A stretch of 64,000 bases of DNA from Mycolicibacter algericus DSM 45454 (GCF_002086455.1 NZ_MVHC01000005.1:203089-267088); one strand, 5' to 3'. Shown: positions 1-8,451, counted from the first letter of the stretch. Notes: generated from the sequence alone by a model not told the origin. A program made the numbers and translations.

Positions 1-1335
1 ATGCCGGAGCGCCGGTTCGTGTTCGGGCATGCGGAACCGGTGATCGGCATTGCGTAGCCGCTCGGGCAGCACACGCTGGCTCGCCAACGCCAGCTCACGT
101 GCGCCCTGGTCGCCGAGCAACACGCGTGGCCCCAGCCGCGGGACCGGCAGCATCGTGGGCCGGTGTAGTACTCGGCCGAGCGTGTTGGTGTACTCGCTGT
201 TGCGCACCGGGTTCGGGGCGACGGCATTGACGGCCCCGGACAGGCCGGTGTCCCACAGCGCGCGGTGATAGATGTCGATCAAGTCGTCGATCCCGATCCA
301 CGACAGCCACTGCCGGCCGTCGCCGAGCCGCCCGCCCAGCCCGGCGGAGAACAGCGGCCGCAGCAGTCGCAGCGTCCCGCCGCGCGGTGATTGCACAATG
401 CCGGTGCGGACCCGGACCACGCGCCTGCCGGACTGCGCTGCCGGGGCGAGCGCGTCCTCCCAGTCGGCGACGACATCGGCGAGAAACCCGTCCCCGCGTT
501 GACTGTCCTCGGTCAGCACCTCGTCGCCACGGTCGTAACCGTAGTAGCCGACCGCAGAGGCGCAGACCAGTGTGGTCGGTCCGTCGGTGCCCCCGGCGAC
601 CAACTCGGCGAGCCGTCGGGTCGGTCCGATCCGGCTGTCACGGATCGCCCGCCGGTGCCCGGCGGTGAAGCGGCCCGCGATCGAAGCCCCGGCCAGATGA
701 ATCACCGCATCGACGCCGGCCAACAGCTCGGGATCTGGGTTCTCGGGATCCCATTGCCGCTCATCGGAACTGCCCGCGGGACGTCGCACCAACCGGATCA
801 CCCGATGGCCCCCGGTGCTCAAGAACGCGGTCAGGGCCGAGCCGACGAGACCGGATGACCCGGTGACGGCCACCGTGATCGGCCCCAGGCCGTGTTGTCC
901 GGCGCGGCGATGGGCGGCGATGTCGTCGGCCAGTTGCCGATGCCGATAGACGAACATCGGTCGGAGCATCGACCCGGGTATCGGGGTGTCGATCACGTCG
1001 GTCATCCGCGTTACACCCTCGCCGAGATCGTCGAACTCATGGGTGTGCCGCCACCGCATCGCCAACCGGGTCGGCAGCGACGCCAAGCCATGACCACCGA
1101 GCTCATCGACGAACCGTCGAGGCGGGTCATAGCCGGCCGCCTGGTGTTCGGCGATCCAGCGAAGCCCGCCCGGAAGGGCCAGTACGGCCGTGCCGTCGCG
1201 CACCGAGCCGGCCTCGGCGATCAGCCGCATCCGCTGCCACGGCGCGCTCAACCGGGTGAACGCCCCCGGCCGCTCATGCCAGGCGAACACTTCCGCTTGC
1301 GGCGCCGCCACCGTGCTGGAGAAAACCAGACCCAT
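1..1335 (-). CDS. SRPBCC-TIGR01777 NAD(P)-dependent epimerase fusion, 3' end outside window
   Basis: Reading leftward from ATG at 1335 there are 445 codons with no stop, so the gene runs off the left edge. Residues 1 to about 145 resemble an SRPBCC/START-type hydrophobic ligand-binding domain. From about 155 follows an SDR-type Rossmann domain with the dinucleotide loop GSSGLVG (159-165) and the SAVGYYG signature of the TIGR01777 (SDR39U1) family. The SQRVLPERL stretch near the edge matches the start of the DUF1731 C-terminal domain, so only a few residues are probably missing. The fused architecture is common in mycobacteria. The substrate is unknown. The domain assignment is from sequence; an oxidoreductase role is family knowledge. 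Confidence 0.85.
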   Translation of the reverse strand, partial: MGLVFSSTVAAPQAEVFAWHERPGAFTRLSAPWQRMRLIAEAGSVRDGTAVLALPGGLRWIAEHQAAGYDPPRRFVDELGGHGLASLPTRLAMRWRHTHEFDDLGEGVTRMTDVIDTPIPGSMLRPMFVYRHRQLADDIAAHRRAGQHGLGPITVAVTGSSGLVGSALTAFLSTGGHRVIRLVRRPAGSSDERQWDPENPDPELLAGVDAVIHLAGASIAGRFTAGHRRAIRDSRIGPTRRLAELVAGGTDGPTTLVCASAVGYYGYDRGDEVLTEDSQRGDGFLADVVADWEDALAPAAQSGRRVVRVRTGIVQSPRGGTLRLLRPLFSAGLGGRLGDGRQWLSWIGIDDLIDIYHRALWDTGLSGAVNAVAPNPVRNSEYTNTLGRVLHRPTMLPVPRLGPRVLLGDQGARELALASQRVLPERLRNADHRFRMPEHEPALRH

Positions 1336-1365
1336 GTCTCGACGCTACCGGCAGCGACGACGCGG

Positions 1366-2505
1366 TCAGCCGACCGCGGTCAGGCCCGCATACCGGGCCA
1401 GGTGCCGGTCGCGGGAACCGAATTGGTATTCGATCGCGGTCAGCCGCTTGAAGTAGTGGCCGAGCGCCAACTCCTCGGTCATGCCCATCGCACCGTGGGT
1501 CTGCACCGCGCTCTGCCCGACGAACCGGGCGGCGCGCGCCACGGTGGCCTTCGCCGCCGACACCGCCCGGGCCCGCTCCGCCGGTTCCGCGCCGAGCTTC
1601 ATGATCGCCAGGTACTGCGCGGCGACGGCCTGTTCGACCTCTAAGTACATGTCCACCATGCGGTGCTGCAACACCTGGAACGAGGAGATGGGCTGGCCGA
1701 ACTGCTGACGCTGCTTGGTGTAGTCGACGGTGTCGGCCAGCACCCGTCGCAGGCAGCCCACCGCCTCGGACACGATCGCCGCGGTGGCCTCGTCGGCGGT
1801 CTGCTCCAGCGCCGGCCATGCTCGGCCCTCGGCGCCCAGCAGCGCGTCGGCGGACAGCCGCAGACCGTCGAATGTCAGGTCGGCGGCTCGGCGGTCGTCG
1901 ATGGTGCGCAACGGCTCCATGGCCACACTCGTCTGGTCCAGGTCGAGCAGGAACAGCGAGATACCGATGGTGTCCCGCTGTGCACCCGACGTCCGGGCGG
2001 TCACCAGCAGATGGCTGGCCAGCGGTCCCGACGACACCGCGATCTTGGCGCCGTCGAGCACCCAGTGATCGCCGTCGCGGCGCGCCGTGGTGGTCACGTC
2101 ATGCCAGGTCCCGGCCGAGGCGGGTTCCTCTACGGCCACCGCGACGACCGCGTCTCCGGCCGCGATCCGCGTCAGCAATGCTTCGGCCTGCGGGCCGCCC
2201 GCGCGCTGCAACAAGCCACCGGCGAGCACGACGGTCTCGACGAACGGCTCGATGACCAGCGCATGCCCAAGCGCCTCGGTGATGATCATCAGCTCGATGG
2301 GCCCGCCGCCCAGCCCGCCGGTGCTCTCGGGCAGGGTCGCGCCGAGGATGCCCAGATCGTCGGCGAAGGCGCGCCAGATGTTCGGCTGCCAGCCGGCGCC
2401 CGTCTTGGCCGCAGCGCGGCTGCGCTCCAAATCGTAGCGGTCAGCGAGGAACTTGCCGACCGTGGTGCGCAGCAGTTCCTGTTCGTCGGTGAACGAGAAG
2501 TCCAT
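1366..2505 (-). CDS. Acyl-CoA dehydrogenase, small-partner type (FadE)
   Basis: A 379-residue FAD-dependent acyl-CoA dehydrogenase, expected to introduce an alpha,beta double bond into an acyl-CoA. The N-terminal helical domain starts MDFSFTDEQELLR. The C-terminal helical domain ends with GMTEELALGHYFKRL and lacks the EGTxxIQ motif that carries the catalytic Glu of ordinary family members. It starts directly after the stop of the upstream acyl-CoA dehydrogenase, with no gap, so the two are probably translationally coupled. Adjacent unequal pairs in mycobacterial steroid catabolism (FadE26-27, FadE28-29) form heterotetramers. I infer this protein is the partner subunit of the 411-residue neighbour. 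It is the last gene of the ligase-dehydrogenase operon. Confidence 0.9.
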   Translation of the reverse strand: MDFSFTDEQELLRTTVGKFLADRYDLERSRAAAKTGAGWQPNIWRAFADDLGILGATLPESTGGLGGGPIELMIITEALGHALVIEPFVETVVLAGGLLQRAGGPQAEALLTRIAAGDAVVAVAVEEPASAGTWHDVTTTARRDGDHWVLDGAKIAVSSGPLASHLLVTARTSGAQRDTIGISLFLLDLDQTSVAMEPLRTIDDRRAADLTFDGLRLSADALLGAEGRAWPALEQTADEATAAIVSEAVGCLRRVLADTVDYTKQRQQFGQPISSFQVLQHRMVDMYLEVEQAVAAQYLAIMKLGAEPAERARAVSAAKATVARAARFVGQSAVQTHGAMGMTEELALGHYFKRLTAIEYQFGSRDRHLARYAGLTAVG

Positions 2506-3741
2506 CTATAACCCCAATGCTGCCTTGGCCAGAATGTTGCGTTGAATCTCGTTGCTGCCCGCGTAGATCGAGCCGGCGCGGTCGTTGAAGTAGCGCAGCG
2601 GAGCCACCGCCTGCCACGGCTGGCCACCGACGTAGCCGTTCTCCGGCGGGACGAAGTCGGGGACCGGCCCGCCGGGCATGGTGGCGTGCGGCTGATAGAT
2701 GCGGCCACGCGGACCGGCGGCCTCCAGCGCCAGTTCGGTGATCGTCTGGCTCAGTTCGGTGCCCAGGATCTTCAGCATCGAGGCCGCGGGTCCGGGGTCG
2801 TGGCCCTTGGCCAGCGCGGCGATGGTGCGGAACTCCAGGATCTCCAGGATGTCGGTGCGGATCCGGACATCGGCCAGTCGCAGCCGAAACGCCGGATCGT
2901 CGGTAAGCGGGGTGCCGTCCGGACCCGGCTGCCCGGCGGCCTGGTCGGCCACCGCGTCGGCCCACACCTGCAGCATCGGGGCCATCGCCCCGCCCCGCTC
3001 GAAGTTGAGCAGGTACTTCGCGACGGTCCAGCCGTCGTCGATCCGCCCCAGCACGTTGGCCTTCGGCACCCGCACTTCGTCGAAGAACACCTGGTTCTGC
3101 ACCTCCTCGCCGGAGGTCATCACCAGCGGGCGGATCTCGATACCCGGTGTCGTCATGTCGATGAGCAGGAAGGTGATGCCTTCCTGCTTCTTGCCGGTGC
3201 GCGACGTGCGGACCAGGCAGAAGATCCAGTTGGCCTCGGTGGCGTGGGTGGTCCAGATCTTGCTGCCGGTACAGACGAGATCATCACCGTCGTCGACTGC
3301 GGCCATGGACAGCGAGGCCAGGTCCGAGCCGGACTCCGGCTCGGAGTAGCCCTGGCAGAAGAACACCTCGCCGGTGAGAATCCGCGGCAGGAACCAGTCC
3401 TTCTGCTCGGCGGTGCCGAAGCCGATGATCGCGTGCGCCACCATCCTGATGCCCATCGGGGAAAGCGCCGGTGCACCCGCCAGCGCGCATTCGCGGCTGA
3501 AGATGTAGTGCTGCAACGGCGTCCAGTCGCAGCCGCCGTATTCGACCGGCCACGCCGGTGCGGCCCAACCGCGTTCGTGCAGGATCGCCTGCCAGGCCAT
3601 GCTCGCCTCGTGGTCGGCGTACACACTTGTCATCAGGGTTCCGGCGCGACGCAGCTCCGGGGTCAGGTGTTCGGAGAGAAACGCGCGAACCTCGTCGCGG
3701 AATGCCGCTTCCTCGGCCGACCAATTGAGATCCACTGTCAC
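2506..3741 (-). CDS. Acyl-CoA dehydrogenase, large-partner type (FadE)
   Basis: A 411-residue acyl-CoA dehydrogenase with GTG start at 3741, two bases after the stop of the ligase gene. The N-terminal domain contains CQGYSEPESGSDLAS, the typical substrate/FAD-binding loop. Near the C-terminus the motif reads IYAGSNEIQRNIL, with Ala where MCAD-like enzymes have the catalytic Glu. A candidate alternative base is the Glu of LLNFERGG, as described for FadE26-type enzymes. Together with the 379-residue neighbour this suggests a heteromeric enzyme for a bulky, possibly sterol- or side-chain-derived acyl-CoA. The family call is firm; the subunit pairing and substrate class are inference. Confidence 0.9.
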   Translation of the reverse strand: MTVDLNWSAEEAAFRDEVRAFLSEHLTPELRRAGTLMTSVYADHEASMAWQAILHERGWAAPAWPVEYGGCDWTPLQHYIFSRECALAGAPALSPMGIRMVAHAIIGFGTAEQKDWFLPRILTGEVFFCQGYSEPESGSDLASLSMAAVDDGDDLVCTGSKIWTTHATEANWIFCLVRTSRTGKKQEGITFLLIDMTTPGIEIRPLVMTSGEEVQNQVFFDEVRVPKANVLGRIDDGWTVAKYLLNFERGGAMAPMLQVWADAVADQAAGQPGPDGTPLTDDPAFRLRLADVRIRTDILEILEFRTIAALAKGHDPGPAASMLKILGTELSQTITELALEAAGPRGRIYQPHATMPGGPVPDFVPPENGYVGGQPWQAVAPLRYFNDRAGSIYAGSNEIQRNILAKAALGL

Positions 3742-3743
3742 TC

Positions 3744-5273
3744 CTAGCCGTACGTCTTGCGCAGCTGCGGTTTGACCACCTTGCCGCTGGCATTGCGGGG
3801 CAACTCGTCGACCAGCACGAGTTCCTTGGGGTGCTTGTAGCGGGCGAGCCGCTCGTTGAGGAAGGGCTCCAGGTCGCCCAGTGTCAGTGACTGCGACTCA
3901 GCCGCCACTGCCACAACGGCCACCGGGACCTCGCCCCATTTGTCGTCGGCTCGCCCGATCACGGCCGCCTCCCGGATCTGCGGGTGCTCGAACAGCGCGT
4001 TCTCCACCTCGGCGCAGTAGATGTTCTCGCCGCCGGAGATGATCATGTCCTTCTTGCGGTCGACGACGTAGACGAAGCCCTCCTCGTCGACGCGCACCAG
4101 GTCACCGGAGTGGAACCAGCCGCCGGCGAACGCCTCGGCGGTCGCCTCCGGCTTGTTCCAGTAGCCCTGCATCAATGTCGGTCCGCGGTAGACGATCTCG
4201 CCGATCTCGCCGGGGGCCACATCATTCATGTTCTCGTCGACGACCCGGGCAGCGATGGTCGGGATCACCTTGCCGACCGAGCCGAGCTTGCGGATGGCGT
4301 CCTTCCCGTCGAGGACACAGGTGATCGGCGACATCTCGGTCTGGCCGAACACCGCGACGTTGAGCGCATCGGGGAACGTCTCCGCCATCGCCCGCAGCAC
4401 GGTGTCCGATGCGGGTGCGGCGCCCCAGCTGATCACCTCCAGGGCCAGATCCCGTTGCCGCACTGTCGGGTCCGCGCAGATCAGCTGCCACTGTGCCGGT
4501 ACCAGGAACACCGACGTGGCGCGCTCGCTCTCCCAGGCGTCGAGGGTCTCGGCGGCGTTGAACGCACCCAGCGGGTGAATCACCGTCTTGGTGCCCATCA
4601 CCAGGTTGGGAGCGATGCTGCCCAGGCCGGCGATGTGGAACATCGGTGCGGCGCAGAAATAGACGCTGTCCTGGCTGGTCTGCAGCGCCTGGATGCAGGT
4701 CAGCGATTGAGCCTGCAGATTCGAATGGGACAGGATGGCGCCCTTGGGGCTTCCCGTGGTGCCCGAGGTGTACATGATCAACGCCGGGGTGTCCTCGGGG
4801 ATATCGAGGCCCGGATGTGGTTCTCCGGCTTCGGTGATCAGCGCTTCGTATTCATCGCCCAGCACGACGGCCACGTCAAGTCCGGTGGTGTTCTTGCGGA
4901 CCGCGTCGATCAGCGGCGCGAGCAGCTGGTCGGTGATGACGCCCTTGGCGCCGCTGTCGGAGACGATGTAGCTGATCTCGGGATCGGTGAGACGGAAATT
5001 GACCGGAACGGCGATGGCGCCCAGAGCGTTGATCGCCAACACCGCCTCGACGTACTCGGTGTGGTTGAGCATCACGATCAGGACGCGGTCACCGAAGGAG
5101 ATGCCACGGCGGAACAGTGCCGCCGCGAGACGTTCCGACCTATCGTGCAGTTGGCGCCAGCTGGTGTCGGTGCCGCGGCAGCGAAAGGCGACGGCGTCGG
5201 GGCGCATCTCGGCGTGGATCGCGACCTGGTTCACCCAGTGGTTGCGGCGGGAACGCAACGGTTGTGCGGTCAT
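3744..5273 (-). CDS. Fatty-acid/acyl-CoA ligase (FadD-type, AMP-forming)
   Basis: A 509-residue ANL-superfamily ligase that activates a carboxylic acid to its CoA thioester through an acyl-adenylate. The P-loop reads MYTSGTTGSPKG. The hinge region carries GWFHSGDLVRVDEEG and DRKKDMIISGGENIY, and the C-terminal catalytic lysine lies in NASGKVVKP. The open frame extends upstream to 5798, but the start chosen is ATG 5273: it overlaps the stop of the enoyl-CoA hydratase gene by 4 bases (ATGA) and gives the normal N-terminus, MTAQPLRSRRNHW. It probably supplies the CoA ester used by the two downstream acyl-CoA dehydrogenases. Length and motifs are those of FadD5-like mycobacterial ligases. Confidence 0.92.
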   Translation of the reverse strand: MTAQPLRSRRNHWVNQVAIHAEMRPDAVAFRCRGTDTSWRQLHDRSERLAAALFRRGISFGDRVLIVMLNHTEYVEAVLAINALGAIAVPVNFRLTDPEISYIVSDSGAKGVITDQLLAPLIDAVRKNTTGLDVAVVLGDEYEALITEAGEPHPGLDIPEDTPALIMYTSGTTGSPKGAILSHSNLQAQSLTCIQALQTSQDSVYFCAAPMFHIAGLGSIAPNLVMGTKTVIHPLGAFNAAETLDAWESERATSVFLVPAQWQLICADPTVRQRDLALEVISWGAAPASDTVLRAMAETFPDALNVAVFGQTEMSPITCVLDGKDAIRKLGSVGKVIPTIAARVVDENMNDVAPGEIGEIVYRGPTLMQGYWNKPEATAEAFAGGWFHSGDLVRVDEEGFVYVVDRKKDMIISGGENIYCAEVENALFEHPQIREAAVIGRADDKWGEVPVAVVAVAAESQSLTLGDLEPFLNERLARYKHPKELVLVDELPRNASGKVVKPQLRKTYG

Positions 5274-6043
5274 TCGGCGAACACCGCCTTTCTTTTCTGC
5301 AGCATCGCGGTGGCGCCTTCGAGGAAGTCCGGTGAGCCCAGCAGCTCCACCTGACCGGCCTTCTCGCGGGCCAGCGCGGCCTCGAGGGATGCGAGGTTGG
5401 TGGCGTTGAGTGCTTGCTTGGTCAATTCCAGCGCGCGACGCGGTCCGTGGGCCAGCTTCTCGGCGGCCTCCTGGACCCGCGCGTCCAGTTCCGCGTCGGG
5501 CAGCACCGCGTTGATCAGCCCGGCATCCCTGGCAGCGGTCGCGGGCAGTCGCCCGCCGAGCAGGGCCATCTCGTTGGCCAGCGCCCGTCCGCCGGCGGCG
5601 GCGACCAGGGCGGTGGTGCCGCCGTCGGGCATCAGACCGATGTTGGTGAACGACAGCAGGAAATAGGCGCGCTCGGTGGCGTAGATCAGGTCGGCGGCCA
5701 GGGCGATACCCACTCCGACGCCGGCGGTAGGTCCGTTGATCCGCGCGATCACCGGCACCGGGGTTTCGGCGATCAAGGTGACCAGGCGGCCGGCGCAATC
5801 CATCACCTCGTCGGGCGTGACTCCACCGGCCGTGGCCGACAGGTCGGCGCCGGTGCAGAACGCCTTGCCTTCACCGGTGATGACGATGACCCGCACCTCG
5901 GGGTCCGCGGCCGCTCCGGCGAACACGTCGCCGAGGGCGGCCATCGTCGCGTAGTCGATCGCGTTGAGCCGCTCGGGGTTGGTGAGCGTCACGCGCAGTA
6001 TCCGGCCGTCGCGGGTGGCGGTGAGTTTCGGGGCCTGCAACAC
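5270..6043 (-). CDS. Enoyl-CoA hydratase/isomerase family protein
   Basis: A 257-residue crotonase-fold protein, first gene of the leftward operon. The start is GTG 6043, preceded on the minus strand by AGAGGAAG. The oxyanion-hole segments are present (TGEGKAFCTGADL and GPTAGVGVGIALAADL). The two Glu residues of classical hydratases are not at their expected positions. Instead the second site reads IGLMPDGGT, with an Asp as in PaaG-type 1,2-enoyl-CoA isomerases. It is therefore as likely to be an isomerase as a hydratase. The 4-base overlap with the ligase start indicates translational coupling. The fold call is firm; the reaction is uncertain. Confidence 0.88.
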   Translation of the reverse strand: MLQAPKLTATRDGRILRVTLTNPERLNAIDYATMAALGDVFAGAAADPEVRVIVITGEGKAFCTGADLSATAGGVTPDEVMDCAGRLVTLIAETPVPVIARINGPTAGVGVGIALAADLIYATERAYFLLSFTNIGLMPDGGTTALVAAAGGRALANEMALLGGRLPATAARDAGLINAVLPDAELDARVQEAAEKLAHGPRRALELTKQALNATNLASLEAALAREKAGQVELLGSPDFLEGATAMLQKRKAVFAE

Positions 6044-6068
6044 GTCACTTCCTCTGTGGACGAAAATG

Positions 6069-6086
6069 TAAATTGGGGTTAACTTA
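6069..6086. promoter_or_regulatory. Imperfect inverted repeat between divergent operon and TetR gene
   Basis: The 82-base intergenic region is locally AT-rich in a GC-rich context. It contains TAAATT-N6-AACTTA, which is symmetrical at five of six arm positions. Its place between a TetR gene and the operon it probably controls makes it the best candidate operator here. No consensus is known to me for this regulator. Confidence 0.35.
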
Positions 6087-6125
6087 TGGGGATCGTACGG
6101 GACTGTCAACACGAGGGGGCGATCA

Positions 6126-7340
6126 GTGACCACCGGCGGGGGATCCGCGGCCACCACCGCGGTGCGGCGCCGCCCCAAGGACCGCAAGGTGCAGATCGTT
6201 CGGGCCGCGGCGCGCGCCTTCAGTGACCGCGGCTATCACGCGGTGGGCGTCGACGAGATCGCCGCCGAGGTCGGCATCTCCGGACCGGCGCTGTACCGGC
6301 ATTTCACCAACAAGTACGCGCTGCTCGTCGCGACCGCCGAGTACACCGCGCAGGCGCTGGTGACCGCGGCGCAGCGAGCCGACGAGCCGGACAAGCCGCC
6401 GCAGGACCGGTTGCGCGCGATCATCGAGGCGCTGATCGAGGCCACTATCGGGATGCGGCGCGAGGGCGCGTTCTACCGGTGGGAACGGCGCTACCTGCAA
6501 CCGGCGGATCGCGGGCGCATCCGGGGCAGCTACGACGCGCTGAACGCCGCGCTGGCCGAACCGTTGGCCGCGCTGCGTCCGGGGCTCAACGCCGTCGACA
6601 CCGTGACATTGGCCGCCGCGGCGTTGAGCGTCATCGGCAGCATCTCGGCGCACCGGACCCGCCTGGCCGCCGCGCCGCTGCAGTCTTTGCTGGCTGAGCT
6701 GTGCTGGTCGGTGCTGACCAGCACAGACTTGCCCGCTGCGCCGGGCGGTCCCATGCCGCGGCGATCCGAGCGGGGACTGCCGAGCACGTCCAAACGCGAA
6801 CGACTGCTCACCGAAGCCATTCGGGTGTTCGGGCAGCGCGGCTTCTACGAGGCCAGCATCGAGGAGATCGGCACCGCGGCCGGCTTGCAGGGTTCCAGCG
6901 CCTACCGCTACTACCCGAGCAAGGCCGCACTGCTGGTCGCCGCGTTACAGCGTGCCAGTGATCGGGTGTTGCTGGCGATCACCGATGCGCTGGCCGAGTC
7001 GAGCGATCCGCGCGAGGCGGCCACCCGCATCGCCGAGCGTTACACCGCGCTGTCGTTCGCCGCGCCCGACTTGATCAACATCTACTTCGCCGAGTTCGCC
7101 AACCTGCCCGAGCGCGACCAGACCCATCTTCGGGCGTTGCAACGGCAGAACGTCAACGAGTGGGCCCACCTGCTCGGGCAGGTCGGGTCAGCAGAGACCG
7201 AAGCGGTGTTTCGGGTCCATGCGGCGCTCGCCCTCGTCGTCGATATCGGCCGCCTGGTCAACTTCGACGACACCGATGAGCAACGGGCCCGGGTTCATAC
7301 CCTGATGGAGGCCGTGCTTTTCGGCGCTGAGCCAAGCTGA
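6126..7340 (+). CDS. TetR-family regulator with two tandem TetR domains
   Basis: A 404-residue protein, about twice the usual TetR length. It holds two complete HTH modules: one at about residues 20-70 (ending ALYRHFTNKYALL) and one at about 223-275 (ending SAYRYYPSKAALL). Each is followed by a helical ligand-binding-like region. The GTG start at 6126 lies 82 bases from the divergent acyl-CoA operon, so it is probably the local, acyl-CoA-responsive regulator of that operon. A single polypeptide carrying both DNA-binding halves could act as a monomeric equivalent of a TetR dimer. The duplication is seen in the sequence; the mode of action is inference. Confidence 0.9.
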   Translation: MTTGGGSAATTAVRRRPKDRKVQIVRAAARAFSDRGYHAVGVDEIAAEVGISGPALYRHFTNKYALLVATAEYTAQALVTAAQRADEPDKPPQDRLRAIIEALIEATIGMRREGAFYRWERRYLQPADRGRIRGSYDALNAALAEPLAALRPGLNAVDTVTLAAAALSVIGSISAHRTRLAAAPLQSLLAELCWSVLTSTDLPAAPGGPMPRRSERGLPSTSKRERLLTEAIRVFGQRGFYEASIEEIGTAAGLQGSSAYRYYPSKAALLVAALQRASDRVLLAITDALAESSDPREAATRIAERYTALSFAAPDLINIYFAEFANLPERDQTHLRALQRQNVNEWAHLLGQVGSAETEAVFRVHAALALVVDIGRLVNFDDTDEQRARVHTLMEAVLFGAEPS

Positions 7341-7357
7341 CTCGCTACGATCGCACC

Positions 7358-7741
7358 GTGACCGCCTCATCATCAGGACCGGCTGTCGGGACTGTTGCCC
7401 GCGGCCTCGCCGGGTTGCTGCTCGGTATGGGTATGGCTCATTTCGTCTGGCCGAAGCCGTTCGACGCGATCATCCCGGCTGAACTGCCGGGCAACCCGCG
7501 TGTCTACACCCATGCCTCTGGGCTGGGTGAGGCGGTGATCGGGGCACTGCTGCTGTCGCCGCGTACCCGCCGCGGGGCCGGACTTGCCGCGGCCGCCCTG
7601 TTCGTCGCGGTGTTCCCGGCGAACGTCAACTGTGTGCGGCTATTCGGGGACAAGCCCTGGCTGAAGGCTGCGATGACCGCGCGGCTGCCGCTGCAGATCC
7701 CGATGATCGCCGCCGCGTTGCGGGTGTGGCGCGCCGGTTAG
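7358..7741 (+). CDS. DoxX-like small membrane protein
   Basis: A 127-residue hydrophobic protein with about four predicted membrane segments (residues about 12-28, 55-72, 75-92 and 105-122). Its layout and the motif GMAHFVWPKPFDAIIP resemble DoxX/DUF4267-like membrane proteins. The GTG start at 7358 lies six bases after a TACGAT -10 element (7346-7351), which predicts a leaderless transcript. It starts 17 bases downstream of the double TetR gene but has its own promoter. The function is not known. Confidence 0.75.
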   Translation: MTASSSGPAVGTVARGLAGLLLGMGMAHFVWPKPFDAIIPAELPGNPRVYTHASGLGEAVIGALLLSPRTRRGAGLAAAALFVAVFPANVNCVRLFGDKPWLKAAMTARLPLQIPMIAAALRVWRAG

Positions 7742-7777
7742 TGGTGCCGGTCTGGGCGCGACCGGTGGCCGCGGGGC

Positions 7778-7876
7778 TCAGCCGATGTGAAACACGACCT
7801 CCAAGACCAGGAAGGCGAAGACGAGCGTTCCGAGGATTCCGGCGACGACGGGCAGTAGCAGCACAGGGTCTCTCAT
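7778..7876 (-). CDS. Putative 32-residue single-span membrane microprotein
   Basis: A short frame from ATG 7876 encodes 32 residues, almost all one hydrophobic helix (LLLPVVAGILGTLVFAFLV) with a short charged start, MRDP. A TATAAC -10 element lies ten bases before the ATG, giving a very short or absent 5' leader; I see no Shine-Dalgarno sequence. The gene lies between the terminator of the ArsR gene and the end of the DoxX-like gene. The size recalls KdpF-like or regulatory membrane peptides, but there is no clear similarity. Support is the promoter and composition only. Confidence 0.4.
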   Translation of the reverse strand: MRDPVLLLPVVAGILGTLVFAFLVLEVVFHIG

Positions 7877-7904
7877 GGACCCAGACGTTATACAGCGGGC
7901 ATAT

Positions 7905-7968
7905 GTAAAAAATTGAAAAGTGTTGCCGGTCACCACAATTAGGGACTTTTGTCTGTGGCCGGTAACAC
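7905..7968 (-). terminator. Intrinsic terminator of the arsR gene
   Basis: On the minus strand a long stem follows the arsR stop (7993). The arms GTGTTACCGG and CCGGCAACAC (one mismatch) are extended by CCACA/TGTGG. A T-rich run (TTTTCAATTTTTT) follows at about 7907-7919. A stem plus T-tract of this quality is unusual in mycobacteria and fits Rho-independent termination of leftward arsR transcripts. Confidence 0.75.
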
Positions 7969-7992
7969 GCTGTGCGTCGCATGTGGCCTGGA

Positions 7993-8433
7993 TCACCGAT
8001 CGTCGCGTGGTCCCAGCGGCGGGTCCGGCGCGAGGGTGCCGTCCGGTGCGATGTGGGCGAAGATCTGCTGGAGCATCGTCAGGATGTGCGGGTCGTCGAC
8101 GGTGTAGATGTGGTGGCGTCCCTCGCGGCGGGCGTGAATCAATCCGGCCAGTCGCAGCTTGGTCAAATGCTGGCTCATGGTGGCGACGTTGATGCCGGCT
8201 CGTCCCGCCAAGGTCGTGACGTCATAGGCGCCCTGCGCTGCCAGCCAGAGCACGTGTAGCCGCGCGGGGCTGCTGAGCAGCGCGAACGTGCTGGCCGCCG
8301 AGGCGAGCTGCGGCCGGGTCGGTTCTTGGGATCGGCTGGCGGAAGTCATGTCTTCGGGTTGCCGTTCTTCATGTTTTGCCATGGCGGCATTCATTTTGGC
8401 CCAACACCCATGGCAGGCTTCGGCAAACAACAC
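7993..8433 (-). CDS. ArsR/SmtB-family metal-sensing repressor
   Basis: A winged-helix repressor of up to 146 residues. Residues 45-100 hold the ArsR core with recognition helix NVATMSQHLTKLRLAGLI. Helix 5 carries D114-x-H116-x10-H127, three of the four ligands of the alpha-5 metal site seen in CzrA/NmtR-type Zn, Co or Ni sensors. A CHGC motif lies at residues 7-10 if the GTG at 8433 is the start. Starts at 8394, 8382 or 8349 are alternatives and would leave more room for a divergent promoter. The neighbour is a divergent P-type ATPase, so the likely role is metal-responsive repression of an efflux pump. The metal is not predictable. Confidence 0.88.
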   Translation of the reverse strand: MLFAEACHGCWAKMNAAMAKHEERQPEDMTSASRSQEPTRPQLASAASTFALLSSPARLHVLWLAAQGAYDVTTLAGRAGINVATMSQHLTKLRLAGLIHARREGRHHIYTVDDPHILTMLQQIFAHIAPDGTLAPDPPLGPRDDR

Positions 8434-8434
8434 A

Positions 8435-8451
8435 TTCGCATAGTTGCGTAA
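8435..8451. promoter_or_regulatory. Candidate ArsR operator/promoter between arsR and P-type ATPase
   Basis: The segment holds an inverted repeat TTCGCA-tagt-TGCGTAA, with CGCA/TGCG perfect and flanking TT/AA. It includes a CATAGT sequence that could be a -10 element for the rightward gene. It is the only symmetrical element in the short divergent space between the ArsR gene and the ATPase gene. Confidence 0.4.

Noticed and set aside
3744..5798. Extended 684-residue version of the acyl-CoA ligase
   Set aside because: The first 175 codons overlap the enoyl-CoA hydratase gene and have no family similarity. The ATGA overlap at 5273 gives the natural start.
7939..7958. A DosR box as an independent regulatory site
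   Set aside because: Only one half-site is good, and the stretch is the loop of a clear intrinsic terminator. It is kept as a remark in a finding, not as a feature.
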